A stretch of DNA of 64,000 nt from Membranipora membranacea (GCA_914767715.1 OU612068.1:5702001-5766000), one strand, 5' to 3'. Shown: positions 11,700-22,234, counted from the first letter of the stretch. Translations and numbers: made by a program. Notes: generated from the letters alone by a model not told the origin.

Positions 11700-12245
11700 T
11701 CGAAAGTATGGCACATAAATTAAACAAAATAAATAAAACAAAATAAAAGGATAGTCTGAGTTTCATTAGTTGAAAAACTGCATATAGAATTCAAAAAAGG
11801 TCTTTTGTCTCGTGGTGGTTCTACACTTTGATGGCTGATATTTATCTATCTTTGCTCTTCGAGCAGATTTTCTGTTTCCATTTATCTTAATGCGAGAGTT
11901 CAGAGGGTGATGTTCGTCGTTGGCTATTTTATTGAAGTGTTTAATGCAATGGGTGTACAGGATGGTTGTTATGGTTGGTAATGCGAGCTCGTCAATCCGC
12001 TTTTCATAGTTATCAGCGAATGGCAGCACAATCCGAGTAGCAGAGCGCTGTATCCTCTCTAGTCTTATTTTGTCAGTGTCTGATAATAAATTGTACCATG
12101 CAGGGCAGGTGTAGGTGATTACAGACCTAATATTGGCTACATAGAATGTTTTCAGGCCATCGCTATCCATGCCCATTCGTTTCAGCAATCTCATCAGGTA
12201 TAAGCGCTGTGGGCATTTTGATATTAGACTAGAAATGCCGCGATC
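11700..12245 (-). mobile_element. LINE (CR1/Jockey-type) reverse transcriptase C-terminal fragment
   Basis: Minus-strand open frame 11766-12320 whose codons from about 12245 encode the thumb/C-terminal part of a non-LTR reverse transcriptase: SKCPQRLYLMRLLKRMGM, then YTCPAWYNLLSDTDK and ERIQRSATRIVLP, ending FFEFYMQFFN and a stop at 11766. It is closely similar to the plus-strand copy ending at 17843 (FFEFYMRFFN). It continues the fragment at 13080-13840 after an insertion of about 830 bp. An A-rich 3' trailer runs to about 11700. Confidence 0.75.
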
Positions 12246-12462
12246 ATAAATGCCACAAAAATTCAGGGGTGTGGATGATAGACACTCAGGTTGTCGACTG
12301 AGTTTACGATGGATGGCCAATTGGCGATGTCATTACAAGTGCAAACTAAAATGGCTGTCCTTTCCATGCAACCTATGAGGAAGACAACCTGAGTATCATT
12401 GATCTATTAGGTGGCAGAACTCCCCCCTCAATTATTTTCAGTGAGTACAGCCATAGAATATA

Positions 12463-12780
12463 GCGCAACAAACATGTTATAATTGTGGTATAAACCACCA
12501 AGTAGTGAAAGGGATGATATATAAAAAAAATCTGTTTTCACTGGGATTTGAACTCGGGCCTCCCGCGCAACAAACATGTTATTATTGTGGTATAAACCAC
12601 CAAGTAGTGAAGATGATGATATGTAAAAAAAATCTGTTTTCACGGGGATTTGAACTTGGGCCTCTCACGCAACAAACATGTTATAATTGTGGTATATGTA
12701 AAAATATATTACTTTACACATTCACCCCTTTGCTCTTTTTTGGTCTCAACCGGGAATTGAACCTGGGCCACTTCGGCCAC
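12463..12780. repeat. Three-unit 102-bp tandem repeat with tRNA T-arm-like motifs
   Basis: Units begin at 12463, 12565 and 12667, each with GCAACAAACATGTTAT; the first two are 102 bp long. Each unit carries GGGATTTGAACTCGGGCC or a close variant, whose reverse complement is a pol III B box (GAGTTCAAATCC); a fourth, distinct B-box-like motif is at about 12750 (GGAATTGAACCTGGGCC). The array lies inside the segment that interrupts the minus-strand LINE. This looks like tandem amplification of a tRNA-derived SINE fragment. Confidence 0.6.
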
Positions 12781-13074
12781 CCAAGCCGCTGAAGCTTTAT
12801 GATTTTCATTGATGTATGATGGAGATATATGGGAAAAATAGGATGTTTTTTTTATTTTTAATTAAATTCAAGCTTTCATGGCATAAATCAGACAAAAAAA
12901 TATAAAAAGCAAACCCTCATCTGGTTTTACTACACATACGTGGTAGGACACAGGACTGTGATTCAGCCGTTTTTTCAATTTTTTTCAAAAACACTTTTTG
13001 AAAAAGTGATATGAGGCACTGGTTATGGGTTTTTGTATACACATGTGTTTATCATAAACGCAAAACTTTCAGTG

Positions 13075-13840
13075 TTGTGGATAATCGACATGATTACTGA
13101 ATGTTAGTGTGTTGTCTACAATCACGCCTAAAAACTTGGTGTGCTCCGAGGGAGAAATAAAAATATCATTATCTCCATAGGTGACACCAAGGTGCATAGC
13201 AGGTTTGTTTGTAAAAGCCACATTCAGTATCACAGTTTTGTTAGAATTCAAAATCATATTGTTTTGCTCAGACCAGGTGTTTGCTAACAGTATTGCATCA
13301 GATATGTTCTCAGTGGATGGGTCAAAAATAGGCCTATAAAAGGTTGTATTATCAGCATATTTGATACATTTTGTAACATAATCATAAGCATAAATTAACA
13401 AAATTAACAAATTAACATAAATTAACCAAAGGATTGGGCCCAGTTTTGTTCCTTGAGGGGCACCTTGCCACCTACTTGAATAGGTTTGTACTCTGAAAAA
13501 TTATCACAGTATTTTACACATTGTTGTCTTGATTCCAAAAAACTTTCTACTAAAGCAATGACATTAGAATTAAAACCAAGAGAATTCATTTTAGATATCA
13601 GTATGGGGTGCTGCATCCTATCAAGGGCTTGCGAAAAATCAAGGCATGCATTTTGTATTACTTTAACATTGGTATCAGAGTCGAGAATGGATGTCCAGTC
13701 ATCTATCAGTTGCAGAATTGCATCGGTGGTACTGAGTCTCTGTTGGTAGGCATATTGATTAGAATTGATTACTTCTGCTAGGTAAGATTTCATTTTGGAT
13801 ATAATTGCTTGCTCCATCAGTTTGCCAAGATGGAATAATA
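13075..13840 (-). mobile_element. LINE reverse transcriptase central domain, decayed
   Basis: The minus-strand frames 13422-13817 and 13069-13410 together give a non-LTR reverse transcriptase core: YQQRLSTTDAILQLIDDW, FSQALDRMQHPILISKM, then after a frameshift near 13430-13455 KLGPILWLIYVN, KYADNTTFYRP and FISPSEHTKFLGVIVDNTL. The catalytic box is YADN rather than YADD, so the copy is dead. The frame breaks off at SNHVD (about 13080) and resumes at about 12245. Confidence 0.75.
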
Positions 13841-13959
13841 GACTGATAATAGATCAGAGGCTTGAAACAAAATTAGACTTCAGACTTGCCATACATTGAT
13901 CAAACCAAAAATATTATGATCAGCTCAATTCATAAGAACACATTTCTCCTGTTTTTAAA

Positions 13960-14130
13960 TTTCTAGCAATCATCCTGACTCTGCAATCAGAAAAACAACA
14001 TTTTCTACCTCATTTCCTCACTAAAATGACACAACGTCATCAAATCAATTTTTTGTTAAGATATTAATATCAGTAGATTGGCAGCTTTCCGACAGTGTGT
14101 GATATGTTGATACTCTGATCGGTCTTTGAC
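13960..14130 (-). repeat. Interspersed repeat, inverted partner of 10935-11090
   Basis: This segment contains GACACAACGTCATCAAATCA, the reverse complement of the core at 11017-11040, with homology over about 150 bp. It lies just 5' of the minus-strand LINE fragment. No coding capacity. Confidence 0.55.
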
Positions 14131-14199
14131 ATCACCTTAATTCTATTTCTATTTAGTTTTGCCAGCTAAGATATTGCAACACAGCACTATGCATCTATG

Positions 14200-14880
14200 C
14201 AAGGCAGAAAATGACAAGAAAATCCCCGGAGTTTTGGGACTCCAGGAGCGAATATTTTTCTAGGTAGAAATTTTCAACCTAGCAAATGCATTTACAACCT
14301 AGACTTTCAAATTTCCACCCTAGAAATGACGCAGAATTTATCTGCATATCACGAACTTACGTCACTTTTTTTTTTTACAGGGAAGTAAATTTTTCCAGGT
14401 AGGAAAATACCACCTTGTTTTTAATAATCTATGTAGAAATATACACCCTAGTAAATCAGTCTCCTACCCAGAGTTCTGCTTTCCGGGTCGGATTTGCCAC
14501 CAGATGATTTTTTCAAGGTGGAATTATTCCACTCTGGTAAAGATATCTCTGCCTGGAATATGAAAAAAAAATTACGGGCAGAAAAATTCTTCCTGGAACA
14601 GCACAACAAATTTTTCAAGGAAGCATTTTCGACAGGTAGAAAATGAATTCCAACTCTGAAAGTTAAAAAATTCTGCCTACAATGTGAGCAAGGTTTCACG
14701 GGCAGAGCAAAACTTTTTCTGGGTAGAAAAATTATAAGTAGATGAGAGCCAAGGATTTTTTATCTTGGTGGAGATATTCCACCCTGGTATACAAGTCTCT
14801 GCACGGAATATGACCAACATTTTTTACGGGCAGAAATATTCTTCCTGGAACTGCCAAACAAATTTGCCAATTTGACATTA
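14200..14880. repeat. Degenerate repeat block built of TAGAAA/CCTGG-type words
   Basis: The block is composed of loosely repeated words such as AGGTAGAAA, CCTGGAA, CGGGCAGAAA and TTTTTCCAGG. Two segments of about 105 bp, 14506-14610 and 14755-14862, are clearly homologous: both run from a TTTTTT tract through GGTGGA, TATTCCAC, CTCTGC, GGAATATGA and ACGGGCAGAAA to ATTCTTCCTGGAAC. Similar words recur at 16740-16990. No protein frame is supported. Possibly an old satellite-like array. Confidence 0.45.
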
Positions 14881-14989
14881 CCGTGAATAAGGCTAAGGCT
14901 CGGCCTAACTTATTAGTTTTCCAGGTGGCTGGTCAGGATAAAGTCAAGATATAATGTTTTTCATCAGATGGGTCACACCAAAATTTATT

Positions 14990-15185
14990 CACTGATTTGG
15001 GTTAAATGTGGGTTGAACTTGCATGTTTGGCTCTGTCCGAGGACTGAGAAATACAGGTGCCTTTAGGGTGCGGCTGTCATATGCGGCGCCAAGTTACTCT
15101 CAGTTTGCAGGCAGGTCGGAGCACATCTGGGGCATCAATTGGGTCCAGTAGTCAGTAGACTGCAGCAGGATTCGTGAAAGTGAAG
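14990..15185 (-). mobile_element. 5'-truncated SINE, family B (same family as 49427-49690)
   Basis: The reverse complement matches the SINE at 49427 over about 190 bp, including TGTGCTCCGACCTGCCTGCA, AACTTGGCGCCG, CCGCACCC, ATTTCTCAGTCCTCGGAC and the terminal AACCCACATTTAA. The tRNA-like head is cut just at the end of the B box (CACGAATCCTGCTGCAG), so this copy is 5'-truncated. Confidence 0.75.
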
Positions 15186-15312
15186 TCAAAATTTCATTGA
15201 TTCCATAACCTGGCCATTACTAATGTTAGTAACCTGTAGTACCACAGAATTTAAATGCTAGTCTCTGTTAATTAAACTGGTATAGTGCCAAGGAGTAATC
15301 CATGAGTGTACC

Positions 15313-15337
15313 TATAGACTTATTAATTAAGTCCATG
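15313..15337. mobile_element. 25-bp palindromic micro-MITE with 8-bp target duplication
   Basis: TATAGACTTATT...AATTAAGTCCATG is a 25-bp near-palindrome whose ends match the CATAGACTTAA terminus seen at 8015 and 54844. It is flanked by exact 8-mers AGTGTACC at 15305-15312 and 15338-15345. The flanking direct repeat extends leftward (CCATG), partly because the element's own end is also CCATG. Confidence 0.6.
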
Positions 15338-15799
15338 AGTGTACCCAAGGTAATCCACTACCACCTATTATCTAGTGGGAATGATATTTCAGTGTACAAA
15401 GGCATGTGTGTTGAGCCAGGGAGATACAGAAAAATTCCTTGGTTGAGTAGGCCATTGTTGTACAGATAACTTGCCAATGGGCCTTTTGACTGATTATAAA
15501 TTATACACACTAATCCTATAATTAACATATTTTTGAACAAATCATCGGTAATTGTCCCCCTTGTTAAGAAACCAACTTTGAATATATCATATCTCAAATA
15601 GAAATATTTTCTTACAACAATGAACAATGTAGATTAACCAAGGAGTTTGAAAACTCTGTATCTCTGTATCTCCCTGGATTAACCTGCCAGTTTAAATGCT
15701 CAAAAGCAGTGGTAATAATTTTGTCTTATTAAAGTCATTGAAAATGTGCAATGCAACCAATAAAAGACACTATTCGGAAATAATGTTTAGTGAGATGGG

Positions 15800-16147
15800 G
15801 TGGTAGAATTTTCTTCTAACAGTCCAACAATACAAGGCATAGCTACCTACGTATATTTGGTGGCCAGTTGGTGCCTGCTGGCCTGGTATGCACAACGGTT
15901 TGTTGATATGGAGATAGATACAGCGAGGGAGCTTGCTATGTTGAATGGAGTATTTTCCGATCGTGTTGGGCATAAAGAAGGAGACTGCCGACTTCGGCAT
16001 CTTGTTGTGGCCCTCAACAAGGTTATATGGGACATGAGGTGCCGTATAATTTTTGACAGTGAGGTTTGTATCCTCAATGTTCTAAGGTCGAGATTTTTGT
16101 CTGCTGTTAAACCCTTTTTCAGCAATATCATCGGAGATAATGAGTAA
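15800..16147 (+). pseudogene. Possible LINE-related or orphan open frame, 115 codons
   Basis: An open frame begins GTGGTAGAATTTTC and ends TAA; its residues include SWCLLAWYAQRFVDMEID, ARELAMLNGVFSDRV and VIWDMRCRIIFDSE. Alternating hydrophobic and basic residues around WYAQRF/IWDMRCRIIF resemble the tail after the reverse transcriptase domain in some LINEs, but I cannot name a family. It lies in a transposon-rich stretch, which favours a mobile-element fragment over a host gene. Confidence 0.3.
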
Positions 16148-17044
16148 TTTTTTTATGATTGATGGTTAGCGTGCATCAATAGAGATTCATTTTTTTGTTT
16201 TTTTTTCTTCTCTCATGGTCTTTTTTTCCAGCAGTCACTCTCAATGACTGATCCGAAATTTGTTTTTGTTGAAAACTCTTTGGTGAGCCACGGGACAACC
16301 TTTTCTGCCACTAGTGTGTGTTCAGGCAATCGCCGTCTGCATGAGAATTTGTGGTGAGTCGGTCACAGCATACCTAGCAAAACCTAATACCATACACAAA
16401 TCTTAATCAAATATCAGCTCACTAATTTTCCTGCCTTTCGCAAACATTATTCCCGTGACTCAGTAGACAGTTGAAGAGGGCGATATGGGTTCAATCCCCA
16501 TTTTTTCCGAGTTTTTGGTTGAAACGTCGTCCTGTTTATCAAAGTTTTGATAACGAAGAGGCTTTATAGACCAGTATTTTGTCGATGTTCTGGCGTGCCT
16601 GAAACAGGGTGGCCAGTCAGCAAACTGAAACTGATGTAATATACTCAGGCCTCTGCCAAACAATTGCCTTTTCTCTCTTGCCCTTCTCACCCAAATCGCA
16701 ACGCAGAAATTACCAGGAAAAATTCTGATAATGCCAAGCAATTTTTTTCAAATTTCCAGCAATTTCCTCATACTTTTCCAGGTTGTCTTTGCCCAGGGTG
16801 AAATATTCTCCCTGGTGTTTTATTCTACCCTCTTGAAAATTGCTGCCTAGAAATTGACTTGAATAAGCATGGAATTTCTGAAATCAACTTGTATATTTCT
16901 TGTGTAATTCTGGGTGGAATAAGGATTGATTTTTCCGGTGTTCAAATATCTAGGGTGAAAATCTCCAAGGTGTGATCAACCCAAATATCTCAAATTGAAA
17001 TCATAAAATCATTTACTACCCCTAGAAAACCGTCCCGAATCGCT

Positions 17045-17955
17045 GGCGAGGAAATTAACCGGCTGATATACGTTAATGACTTGAAAGCTGAAGGTTTTAA
17101 TTGTGTGAAGTACGCAGATGACACCACATTTTATAAGCCTATTGTAAACCTCACCGATGACAATGTCTCTGCTGCTATATCAAATGCTAATAGTTGGTCT
17201 TTAGAAAACAGTATGCTTCTCAAGTAAGACTGTTGTATTGAATATTGCTTTTTCTGACCGACCTGGTATGAACCTCGATGTAAACCCCAGTGATGATACT
17301 TTTATCTCCCCATCTAAATCTGCTAAACTATTAGGAGTCACTGTAGACTCTCAACTGTCTTTTAGTGACCACATAGACTCTGTCGTGAGCAAATGCAATA
17401 GCAGACTGTATCTGATGAAGCAGCTTAAGACCATGGGTATGAACACCGCAGGACTGATAACATTCTATGCTGCCAATGTCAAACCCGTTCTTTCCTACGC
17501 CTGCCCAGTATGGTTTCAGTTTATCTCCGAAGCCGATAAAGAGAAACTAGAGAAAGTGCAGAGATACGCTACACGCATGATGATGCCACACATAGAGCAC
17601 TATGACGATAGACTGACCAAGCTAGCCTTACCCTATATATCCGACTTCTTAATGTCTCTATGCAGCGAACACTTTTTAAAAATTTCAACCGATAATACCC
17701 ATCCGCTGAACAATAGAATCAGACCTAACACTCAAAGAAAATCCGCCCGTAAAGCAGTAATCGACAAATACCGACCCAGCAAATGCCGCACTGTAAAACG
17801 GCAGAACAGCTTTTTTGAATTCTATATGAGATTTTTCAACTAGTGCAATATTTTTCCATCAATTTTTATGTAAACATTTCAATTTTGTCAACCTTTTTAG
17901 GAGTGATACCGGAAATGTCTAAATAAACAAACATCAAACATCAAACATCAAACCG
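17045..17955 (+). mobile_element. LINE (CR1/Jockey-type) 3' half with heptamer-repeat tail
   Basis: The frame shows YVNDLKAEGF, then the catalytic box KYADDTTFYKP (about 17108-17140), a frameshift near 17222, then 17238-17843 encoding the rest: FISPSKSAKLLGVTVDSQL, SKCNSRLYLMKQLKTMGM, SYACPVWFQF, KVQRYATRMMMP and the terminal FFEFYMRFFN. The 3' trailer ends in a short tail of AAACATC repeats (about 17926-17953), the sort of simple-repeat end used by CR1/L2-like elements. The 5' part is missing. It belongs to the same family as the minus-strand copy at 11700-13840. Confidence 0.8.
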
Positions 17956-18259
17956 GAAAAAAACTGAAAAAGCCAAGGAAAAACCAAGAATACACCATGG
18001 AAACATGGAAAATTTCTCAAATTTTCCAGTATTTTTCTGGGTTGCAGACATGCATAGTGCAGTGTTGGAAATATAAATAAATGAGTTTGAAACCATGATA
18101 ATCAATTAGAATCTTCAATTGTTATGGGAAAACTGTATTTAAGTTTACCAAAAACTGGTCAATCGGCAATCTATATTTTCTCACAACAACTTGGACCTCT
18201 AGGTTAGGTTTTTTCAATTTTAGAATTTGAAAATAGAAATTCTGCACTACGGTGTTGTG

Positions 18260-19216
18260 ATGTTTGCTGAGAACAATAGCACTATTTCTCTCTGCCTCAA
18301 AGACGCCATTCTGTGTGACTCTCTGGTGGAGCAATGCTCCAGGGCTCTGGTAGACATCTCATGTCTTCTACTCAACAGTCTTCACATCCTGCTCCTATGT
18401 CGAATGACGTCACTGAGAAAATCACCGACTCTACTCAGCCTCTATATAAATATGGCAGTCGCTGACGGACTGAACGGACTATTTACGTTCTTACGAGGCA
18501 ACTGCTTTCTACTCAAGATTCTGTACCGGCAGCATCCTATTTGTTCTGCTGTCATGAGTGTCGTCTTTGACACGCCTGCTGGTATGAAGTTCTATCTGAT
18601 TGCGATCACAAGCTTCGAGAGGTACATTTCAATCTGTAGGCCAATGCACACAGATTACCTCAGCAGATACTTTGGGAAACTGATGGCCAGCACTTGGCTG
18701 TTAGTGCCGTTAGCTCATGTAGCTGTGAGCGTCTTCCTTGTAGACAAAGTATGCTTCATGGCCAACTCTGGTCCCACACTTATATTCGGATTAAACAACC
18801 TATTCACACCAGTAGCCGGCTGTATGACTACCTCGCTCATCTTAATAACAATATTCTTCACATTACTTGTTCTGCTGGAGCTCAACAGAATGCTAAAGAG
18901 AGTCTGCCCTTCCTCTATGGGTCAGAAAGACTTGGAAGTTATAAACGCCACTAAGTACCTGATCATCTTTACAGCGACGATGGTGCTATGCTTGGCTCCT
19001 CTCAGCACCGCCATGTTTCTGTGGTATTTCTTTGAACAGTGGAGGGAGATGATCGCAGGCCCTATGCTTACTGTTATCGCTCTGCTAGTTGTTTTGCACG
19101 GAATCTTCGATACCATCATGTTCGGTTGGATGATGCCCAGCTTCCGTCAAGAAATAAAAAATCTCTTCCGTGATATAAAGCAGTGTATTTTGTCAAGAGA
19201 TTATTTTGAGGCTTAA
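18260..19216 (+). CDS. Class A (rhodopsin-like) G-protein coupled receptor, orphan, single coding exon
   Basis: 318 aa from ATG 18260, chosen because codons further upstream lack an ATG and because an N-glycosylation site (NNST, residues 5-8) follows at once. Seven hydrophobic helices are visible. Landmarks: Asn39 in TM1, Asp69 in TM2 (MAVADGL), Cys95 at the start of TM3 and Cys165 in extracellular loop 2 (the conserved disulphide pair), ERY at 120-122 followed by ISICRP, Trp146 in TM4, CLAP at 244-247 in TM6. TM7 is unusual: the NPxxY position reads DTIMF, followed by GWMMPSFRQEI and an amphipathic helix. Expected role: plasma-membrane receptor for an unknown ligand. A pyrimidine tract ending TTTTAG at 18223 could be a splice acceptor for a 5'UTR intron. 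Confidence 0.85.
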   Translation: MFAENNSTISLCLKDAILCDSLVEQCSRALVDISCLLLNSLHILLLCRMTSLRKSPTLLSLYINMAVADGLNGLFTFLRGNCFLLKILYRQHPICSAVMSVVFDTPAGMKFYLIAITSFERYISICRPMHTDYLSRYFGKLMASTWLLVPLAHVAVSVFLVDKVCFMANSGPTLIFGLNNLFTPVAGCMTTSLILITIFFTLLVLLELNRMLKRVCPSSMGQKDLEVINATKYLIIFTATMVLCLAPLSTAMFLWYFFEQWREMIAGPMLTVIALLVVLHGIFDTIMFGWMMPSFRQEIKNLFRDIKQCILSRDYFEA

Positions 19217-19720
19217 CGTTTCAGTCAATGAACTGCATTCTGCTCGAAAATCCCGACAGCTCAAACCTTGTTATATCAAGACTGTACATAAAGTTTCCAT
19301 ACCATAAAAAAATAAATAAGTTATGCTAGTTGATCAATTTATTTATGGTGGATCTTTTTCATGCTAGTATGCTGTTTTGTGCCATTTATGCTCTTTCCTA
19401 TGTAAAAAGCTAGAGTGATATTTAAAAAGAAATTTAAAGTACAGACTTGTTTTCAGAAGCTCTAAATCGCATCACTATTATCACCAATAAAGATAATATT
19501 TATGTTCATGTTATTCAGTTTGTTACCACTGCAGCTGGCTAAAATGGCTGGCTGAATGATTGATTGATGATAAATACCCAGGTAAATGTGAAAAAACAGA
19601 TGCTGATCAGTTATCTCAGAGATAATGGTTTAGCTCCTATGAAAATTGCAGCACTACCTAAACAAAATCTACAGCAGTCACTTACTGTTAGTAACACATC
19701 GGCTAATAATATCAGACACT

Positions 19721-20090
19721 ATGCAGCTGCTTTGGAGAGTAATTTTACCTATAGTATTTATGGTTTTGGTAGTCGGCAGCATTGTCGACGCCAAAAAATG
19801 CAAATCATCCAAGGACTGCCCTCGAAGTATGGCTTGCAATAGCGGCAGGATATGTCAACCAATTGTAAGTCAATATGAGTATCTAGAAATATCATCTCAG
19901 CTTTACAGCCTGATTTGTCTAACATCAACACACCTTCTGTCTCAAATTGTTATGGCAATATGCTGACCTACCTTTTGGAAAGTGATACATAATACTACAG
20001 GTCTGGTGTACACGAGCCATTTATATGTTTGCTCTTACCGTGTGATTGTACAATGTCTTGCTTATTTCTTTGCAGCGTGGAAGATTTTGA
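19721..20090 (+). CDS. Small secreted cysteine-rich peptide, two exons
   Basis: Exon 1 is 19721-19864 (48 codons, donor GTAAGT, phase 0). A strong acceptor (TTTCTTTGCAG) at 20065-20075 opens a 15-nt final coding exon, 20076-20090, ending RGRF and TGA. The 52-aa product has a classic signal peptide (MQLLWRVILPIVFMVLVVG...VDA), leaving about 28 residues, basic, with four cysteines spaced exactly C-x5-C-x5-C-x5-C. Function unknown: such peptides serve as hormones, antimicrobials or defence/toxin-like molecules in various animals, and nothing here decides. Exon 1 is well supported; exon 2 is inferred from splice signals and phase only. Confidence 0.6.
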
Positions 20091-21175
20091 GCGCCAGAAA
20101 AGTACATGACATGACGCAGGCAACTAGCATAGTCATTAAAAAATAATACATAAAGGTGCCTATATGTCTGTCTGTCCAATAAAGGAATATTTAGCATCAA
20201 CAGCTGCACTTGTTTTGGAGTGATCCGCTCATTTATCATGTATGGATAACTCTCAGTTTGTATACTTTTATTTAGAAGAGCAACATCAGTATAATTAGTT
20301 AGCCTGGGTAGCCTGCCCAGCCTGTCTCCTTCCACCCACCCCGACAGCCTACCCAGGCTAATAATTAACTATCTCATTTACTTTGACTGTAAGATGCAGA
20401 TGTTAAACCAGAAAGATTGTGTTTAGCAATCAAAGTGAATTTATTAATTTCACTCAAATCTAAGGACAACATTGCAAGAGATCGCCAACAGGGATCGCTA
20501 TGGCATATTTGATGGGTGGTTGAGATAAACAGCCAAGGCTCCAAACGTATGAATACCAGGAGATAAAACTGTGAATATCAAGGATTCTTGCTATTTAAAG
20601 TCTGTAGAGCTGATAGGCAATTATCAAAAGTGCATCCGCTAGGAAAGAGACAAAATTGTGCCAACATGTCAACCAGGGAGTGTCAACGGTAACAAAAATA
20701 GTCAATGGTAATATAAACTGTACATTATAGTCCAGGACTCTAGTTCATCTCCAGCAATGTTTTCTTATATTGTTTTGTATCCATAATCATTCAAGGACTT
20801 TCCATGGCTAAAAATAGCATTATTCAAAGAAGTTTGTGGAACACTTGTCGAAATAAGGTATCAAAATATCAACAGAGTTTCTTTGATATCCACACTCTGA
20901 AAAATCTCAGCATCTAAACAACGTTTTGTAACATGTGACTCAAGGTCGATTTTTAATCACAATCAATAGCATTACTCATAATGTTTGCTTTTCTAGAGCA
21001 GCAAAGATCTTGTCCAAGGTCTTGCAAAAACCCATCTTTGACTGTCTACTACAATTTCGATGAATTGGTGTTACAAATACTGCTTACAACTTTCAACTCT
21101 CCCAAATTCTATCACCCTCTATCAATCTGCAGAAAAAGGACATTCAGTAATCGATCTCGTCTTTCTTCATCTCCC

Positions 21176-21207
<32 letters not shown>

Positions 21208-22220
21208 ATATTTTGTTCTACAACTGTCACAGTCAAGTGTTAGCTAGTTTTTATCTGGTCTCAGTATCAATTTGGCCAGCCATATACAATATAATCATGC
21301 ATTACAGCAATAGTCATTGCGGTACATATGAACTTCATCGGCAATAATGGTTAAGCATATGTTAATCTTAAAACAAGACATAATAGCAGAAACCTTGGGG
21401 GTATAAAAGAAGTTTTTTCCCTCTGCTGTGTATCAAGGCTCCGCACCTCTATACTGGACTTTTGCAACATCATTCCACCATCACAGAGGAAACAAACTTG
21501 TTTGAGGACCCATTGGGTAGTGGACTTTGGATTGTATGGAGATTGCACCTGATTGCACTGAGAGGTCTCATACTCTTGGTTTTGTCTGTGAATGCTGTGT
21601 TGTCATACATGGCCAAAAGATGTTTTCCCGCTTTCTGCATCATACGACCTGCATTTTGACTTTGGCTTTGCAAAATTGTTCATTATTTTCTGCTTGCAGA
21701 TTCAAGTTTCTGCCTCAAAGATTTCTACCAAAAGCTTGATAGCATAGCGGTGAACAGGATGACAAGACAGTGTAATATCTTATTGTAGAGTTTTCAACAT
21801 CTGGGTTTATACTATCAGCGCAGCGGGACAGGACTGATGGGCCGTGATTCCAATACTGCCATTGCTTCAATTTTCCAGCTTAAAATAGAAGTTGCCCACT
21901 CATAATGGAAGTTTTCAAATGTGGCTGGGTCTCTCGACTTGTCCGTAATAGTTGTGTAAGCCGAAGTTTTTAACTGTGGCAAGGAAACATTTGTTTCCCA
22001 GGAACTTTTATTTTTGAAATGCTGTTGCTGATGATTTTAAAGATTGTTTGTCACATACACATCACTACATAGCCTTGAGTGATCATAGTTAAGGAAGGGA
22101 ACAAACATCTGGACACTATAATCATCATGTGGTCATATCGCAATCATGCGATCCACTATAGCCCTTTCCTTATTTCGAAACTCTCAAACAAGCGCTTATT
22201 TTGCGTAAACAAGGAAACTC
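20091..22220. other. Intergenic region with TCTA microsatellite
   Basis: Apart from the 63-bp palindrome, the only structure seen is a (TCTA)n tract at 21177-21209 and a weak inverted pair (AAGGAAGGG near 22095, CCCTTTCCTTA near 22163). Open frames here are short, overlap on both strands and lack coding character. Confidence 0.4.
20299..20361. mobile_element. 63-bp palindromic element with 7-bp flanking repeats
   Basis: Arms TTAGCCTGGGTAGCCTG (20299-20315) and its inverted copy ending CCCAGGCTAA (20361) enclose a C-rich loop. Flanks are TAATTAG (20292-20298) and TAATTAA (20362-20368), a 7-bp direct repeat with one mismatch. A tiny MITE-like insertion. Confidence 0.5.
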
Positions 22221-22222
22221 TG

Positions 22223-22234
22223 TATATATAAATA
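22223..22234 (+). promoter_or_regulatory. TATA box of the YAYA peptide gene
   Basis: TATATATAAATA lies 76-87 bp upstream of the start codon. An initiator-like CACAGCA about 25-30 bp downstream (22251-22257) would give a 5' leader of roughly 55-60 nt. A strong TATA box fits a tissue-specific, highly expressed secretory gene. Confidence 0.6.

Noticed and set aside
12428-12792. Repeated open frames with peptide-like repeats on both strands
   Set aside because: They come from translating the 102-bp tandem repeat; no coding bias.
16451-16500. tRNA-like B box (GGGTTCAATCCCC)
   Set aside because: Only the B box is convincing; spacing to the A-box-like GTGACTCAGTAGA is too short. Perhaps a SINE remnant, not reported as a feature.
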